NCBI GenBank assembly: GCA_934417455.1
Contig: CAKRWK010000034.1
Coordinates: forward strand, 1 to 9,009
DNA from: an uncultured Eubacteriales bacterium
GTDB lineage: Bacteria; Bacillota; Clostridia; Oscillospirales; CAG-272
DNA length: 9,009 nucleotides
Direction of reading: 5' to 3'
A program made the position numbers and the translations under genes. The notes beneath the pieces are model-generated. The model worked only from the letters and a program-made list of their open reading frames with translations, did not search any database and had not been told where the DNA came from. Of the stretch, positions 6,439 to 9,009 are shown in pieces (the first letter of the stretch is position 1; every line of letters begins with the position of its first letter).

Positions 6439-6831
6439 ATGGAAAAAATCATAGAACTGGCGCATGCGCTGGGAGAAGAAATCGCAAAGAGCGCCGAAAT
6501 CAAGGCCGTTGCCGCCGCCAAGGACGCATACGAGGCGGACGCCGACCTGCAGGCGAAACTTGCCGAATATGCGGCGGACAGAAAACTGCTTTCGGACGAA
6601 TTCAATAAAGACGAGCAGGACGGCGGTATGATAGAGGACATCAAAGGCCGCATGGACGAACTCAGCCGGGAGATTGTGAAGCATCCCCTTTACGTCGCTT
6701 TTGCCGACGCGCAGAAGGCCATGAACGACCTGATGACCGCGGTCAACGACGAAATCAAATTCTGCATTACGGGCGAGCGCCCGTCCCACTGCACGCACGA
6801 CTGTTCGACCTGCGGCGGATGCCACGGATAA
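6439..6831 (+). CDS. YlbF/YmcA-family protein with cysteine-rich tail (RicA/YmcA-like)
   Basis: A 130-residue, mostly helical, charged protein of the YlbF/YmcA (Com_YlbF) family. Residues ~1-105 carry the family pattern: a helix with A-x-LG near 8-12, a long Ala/Glu/Lys-rich helical stretch (19-60), then KHPLYVAFADAQ (81-92). The tail contains C109, C118, C122, C125 and C128, ending CSTCGGCHG. In B. subtilis the family members YmcA (RicA) and YlbF (RicF) form a complex with YaaT (RicT) that carries 4Fe-4S clusters and affects RNase Y-dependent mRNA processing, competence, sporulation and biofilm formation. Position between miaB and mutS matches ymcA, so RicA is the better guess than RicF, but sequence alone cannot settle it. 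A good ribosome site, AAAAAAGGA (6422-6430), lies 8 bases before the ATG. Cluster binding here is an inference. Confidence 0.9.
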   Translation: MEKIIELAHALGEEIAKSAEIKAVAAAKDAYEADADLQAKLAEYAADRKLLSDEFNKDEQDGGMIEDIKGRMDELSREIVKHPLYVAFADAQKAMNDLMTAVNDEIKFCITGERPSHCTHDCSTCGGCHG

Positions 6832-6861
6832 CATTTCCCATTTCAAGAAAGGAGTACCGAC

Positions 6862-9009
6862 ATGGCGGCAGAAGTGATTTCCGACCGTAAGGACTTAAAG
6901 ACGGTGACGCCGATGATGAAGCAGTACCTCGACATACGTGCACAGTATGAGGGGTACATCATGCTGTACCGTCTCGGCGATTTTTACGAATGCTTTTTTG
7001 AGGACGCCATCCTCGCGTCGCGCGAGTTGGAACTTACTCTGACGGGGCGCGACTGCGGCGACGGAAAACGCGCGGCCATGTGCGGCGTGCCGTTCCACAA
7101 GGCCGATCAGTATATCGGAAAATTGGTGGAAAAGGGATATAAAGTCGCCATCTGCGAACAGACGGAGGACCCGAAAAGCGCCGTCGGCCTCGTGAAGCGT
7201 GAGGTTATCCGCGTCGTGACGCCCGGTACGGTGACGGACGCCGCCCTTCTTTCGGAAGAAAAGAACAATTACCTTGCCGCCGTTTGCTACGGGCGGGATA
7301 CCGTCGGCCTCGGTTTTGCCGATATTTCGACGGGAGAGGTGTCCGTTACTTCCTTCCGCGCGGACGACGACGTGGCATTGCAGAACGAAATCACGGCGTA
7401 TATGCCGTCGGAGGCCATTCTGAATATCGGCACGGAAAGCGCCGGCGCCGTAGCCGCCTGCCTGAAAGACAAGTGCCATGCCGTCGTGAACGCGGCGTCG
7501 CGCCTGTTTGACTACACCCGCGCACTTCCGACGGTGAAAGAAGTGTTCGGCGAAGAGACGGACAAACTGACCTCTCCCGAATGCGTCATGGCCGTCGGCG
7601 CGTTGATACATTACATACACGAAACGCAGAAAACGGACGTCACCTTTGTCCGCGAACTGAATGTGTACAGCGAAGGGCAGTATCTTGAACTGGACTACAA
7701 CACGAGGCGCAACCTCGAACTCACCGAATCCATGCGGACCCGCGAAAAGCGCGGCACGCTGCTGTCCGTTCTTGACTACACGGAAACGGCCATGGGCGCG
7801 CGTCTGCTTCATAATTGGGTACTGAAACCCCTTCTCAATCCCGCAACCGTCACCAAGCGTCAGGCCGCCGTCGGCGATTTTCTCGCGGATGACAGACTGC
7901 GCGACGAGGTCGGGGAGTATCTGTCCGATATGCTGGACCTCGAGCGGCTGACGGCCAAGGCCGTATACGGTACGGCGAACGCCAAGGATCTGCGCGCCGT
8001 CTGCCAGAGCATTGCCCGCCTGCCGGCACTGAAAGCGGCGATTTCCTCGTGCCGCGGCGCGGCACTGCGACATATCGCCGAAGAACTGGACACGCTGGAC
8101 GACGTGTGCGCCCTTTTGTCCTCTGCCATTGTGGACAACCCGCCCTATACCGTCCGCGAAGGCGGTATGATACGGGAAGGCTTCAATGCCGACCTCGACT
8201 ATTATCGGAATGTCAAGGCCAACGCGGCGGGCATTATGCAGTCCATTGAAGAGCGCGAAAAGGAAGCGACGGGCATTCGTACCCTGCGCGTGGACTATAA
8301 CAAAGTGTTCGGCTACTATATCGAAGTGTCGAAATCCTTTGTCGACCAGGTGCCCGACAGATACATAAGAAAACAGACCCTGACGGGGTGCGAACGGTAT
8401 ATTACGCAGGAACTTAAGGAGATGGAGAGCACCATTTTCGGCGCGGACGAAAAAATCGTCGCGCTTGAATTTGACCTGTTTTCCAAGGTGCGCGAAGCGG
8501 TTGTCGGCGTCAGTGACCGTATCCGTAAAAGCGCGGCCGCCGTGGCGGAGGTGGACGTGTATCGTTCCTTCGCCGTCGCCGCAGGGAAAAACAATTACGT
8601 TTGCCCCGAGGTCGACCTCTCGACCGACCTTATCATTACGGACGGCCGCCATCCTGTCGTCGAAAAGTTTGTGACGGACAGTTATTTTGTCCCCAACAGC
8701 ACAAAACTCGACACCGCAGACAACCGTATGATGATCATTACGGGTCCGAATATGGCTGGTAAGTCCACCTATATGCGGCAGGTTGCCCTCATCGTCATCA
8801 TGGCGCAGATAGGTTCTTATGTCCCCGCCCGCGCTGCACGGGTCGGCATTGTCGATAAGGTCTTTACCCGCGTCGGCGCGTCGGACGACCTTGCGAGCGG
8901 ACAGTCCACCTTCATGCTCGAAATGAGCGAGGTTGCGACGATTCTGAAACACGCAACGCGCCGCTCCCTCATCGTGTACGACGAGGTCGGCCGCGGCACC
9001 AGTACCTAT
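6862..9009 (+). CDS. mutS: DNA mismatch repair ATPase MutS (3' end outside window)
   Basis: MutS recognises mispaired or looped bases and recruits MutL through ATP-dependent clamp formation. The first 716 residues are present; usual length is about 850-880. The mismatch-reading motif F41-Y42-E43 (in GDFYECFFEDA) identifies a true MutS1 and not MutS2. Other landmarks are LDYTETAMGARLL at 304-316, FGYYIEVSK at 483-491, the clamp-return segment containing ERYITQELKEME, DGRHPVVE at 594-601, Walker A GPNMAGKST at 628-636, the signature loop SDDLASGQSTFM at 674-685, and Walker B ending D707-E708 followed by GRGTS. The window ends inside this motif; the rest of the ATPase domain and the helix-turn-helix dimerisation region lie beyond it. 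AAAGGAG (6848-6854) is 7 bases before the ATG, an excellent ribosome site. It lies 30 bases after the YlbF-family gene with no terminator between, so co-transcription is expected. mutL is the usual next gene. Confidence 0.98.
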   Translation, partial: MAAEVISDRKDLKTVTPMMKQYLDIRAQYEGYIMLYRLGDFYECFFEDAILASRELELTLTGRDCGDGKRAAMCGVPFHKADQYIGKLVEKGYKVAICEQTEDPKSAVGLVKREVIRVVTPGTVTDAALLSEEKNNYLAAVCYGRDTVGLGFADISTGEVSVTSFRADDDVALQNEITAYMPSEAILNIGTESAGAVAACLKDKCHAVVNAASRLFDYTRALPTVKEVFGEETDKLTSPECVMAVGALIHYIHETQKTDVTFVRELNVYSEGQYLELDYNTRRNLELTESMRTREKRGTLLSVLDYTETAMGARLLHNWVLKPLLNPATVTKRQAAVGDFLADDRLRDEVGEYLSDMLDLERLTAKAVYGTANAKDLRAVCQSIARLPALKAAISSCRGAALRHIAEELDTLDDVCALLSSAIVDNPPYTVREGGMIREGFNADLDYYRNVKANAAGIMQSIEEREKEATGIRTLRVDYNKVFGYYIEVSKSFVDQVPDRYIRKQTLTGCERYITQELKEMESTIFGADEKIVALEFDLFSKVREAVVGVSDRIRKSAAAVAEVDVYRSFAVAAGKNNYVCPEVDLSTDLIITDGRHPVVEKFVTDSYFVPNSTKLDTADNRMMIITGPNMAGKSTYMRQVALIVIMAQIGSYVPARAARVGIVDKVFTRVGASDDLASGQSTFMLEMSEVATILKHATRRSLIVYDEVGRGTSTY

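Noticed and set aside
6895..8952. 685-codon minus-strand open frame inside mutS
   Set aside because: Same codon-bias shadow; the + strand reading is unmistakably MutS.

Overview
The window looks like chromosomal DNA of a moderately GC-rich Firmicute, most likely a gut-type member of the Clostridia. This is an inference from three things. Shine-Dalgarno sites of the AGGAGG type and strong sigma-A-like promoters are present. The gene order miaB / YlbF-YmcA family / mutS matches the Bacillus subtilis order ymcB(miaB)-ymcA-(cotE)-mutS. The surface lipoprotein carries Cys/His repeats of a style common in gut Clostridia. No plasmid, phage, transposon, CRISPR, tRNA or rRNA signal was found.

Layout. 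Positions 1-363 are non-coding: an intrinsic terminator for a gene to the left (51-88), then about 200 AT-rich bases with two dyad-symmetric elements (156-172 and 190-233), a weak promoter candidate, and a strong Shine-Dalgarno site. A single large gene (364-4911) follows. It encodes a 1515-residue lipoprotein built from four super-modules, each a run of Cys/His repeats ending in a LamG-like (concanavalin-type) beta-sandwich. A very strong UUCG-capped terminator (4934-4975) closes it.

A near-consensus extended -10 promoter (4986-5014) then drives a tightly packed housekeeping operon on the same strand: miaB (tRNA ms2i6A synthase), a YlbF/YmcA-family protein with a five-cysteine tail, and mutS (mismatch repair ATPase), cut by the window edge just after Walker B. 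Gaps inside the operon are 25 and 30 bases, with no terminator between genes.

The two halves are transcriptionally separate and probably functionally unrelated. One is an envelope-exposed, possibly ligand-binding lipoprotein; the other is a conserved tRNA-modification, Fe-S regulator and DNA-repair cluster. I see no convincing new enzymatic or defence system. The most unusual items are the regular modular design of the lipoprotein, the structured leader upstream of it, and a possible short coupled upstream ORF that overlaps its start as ATGA.
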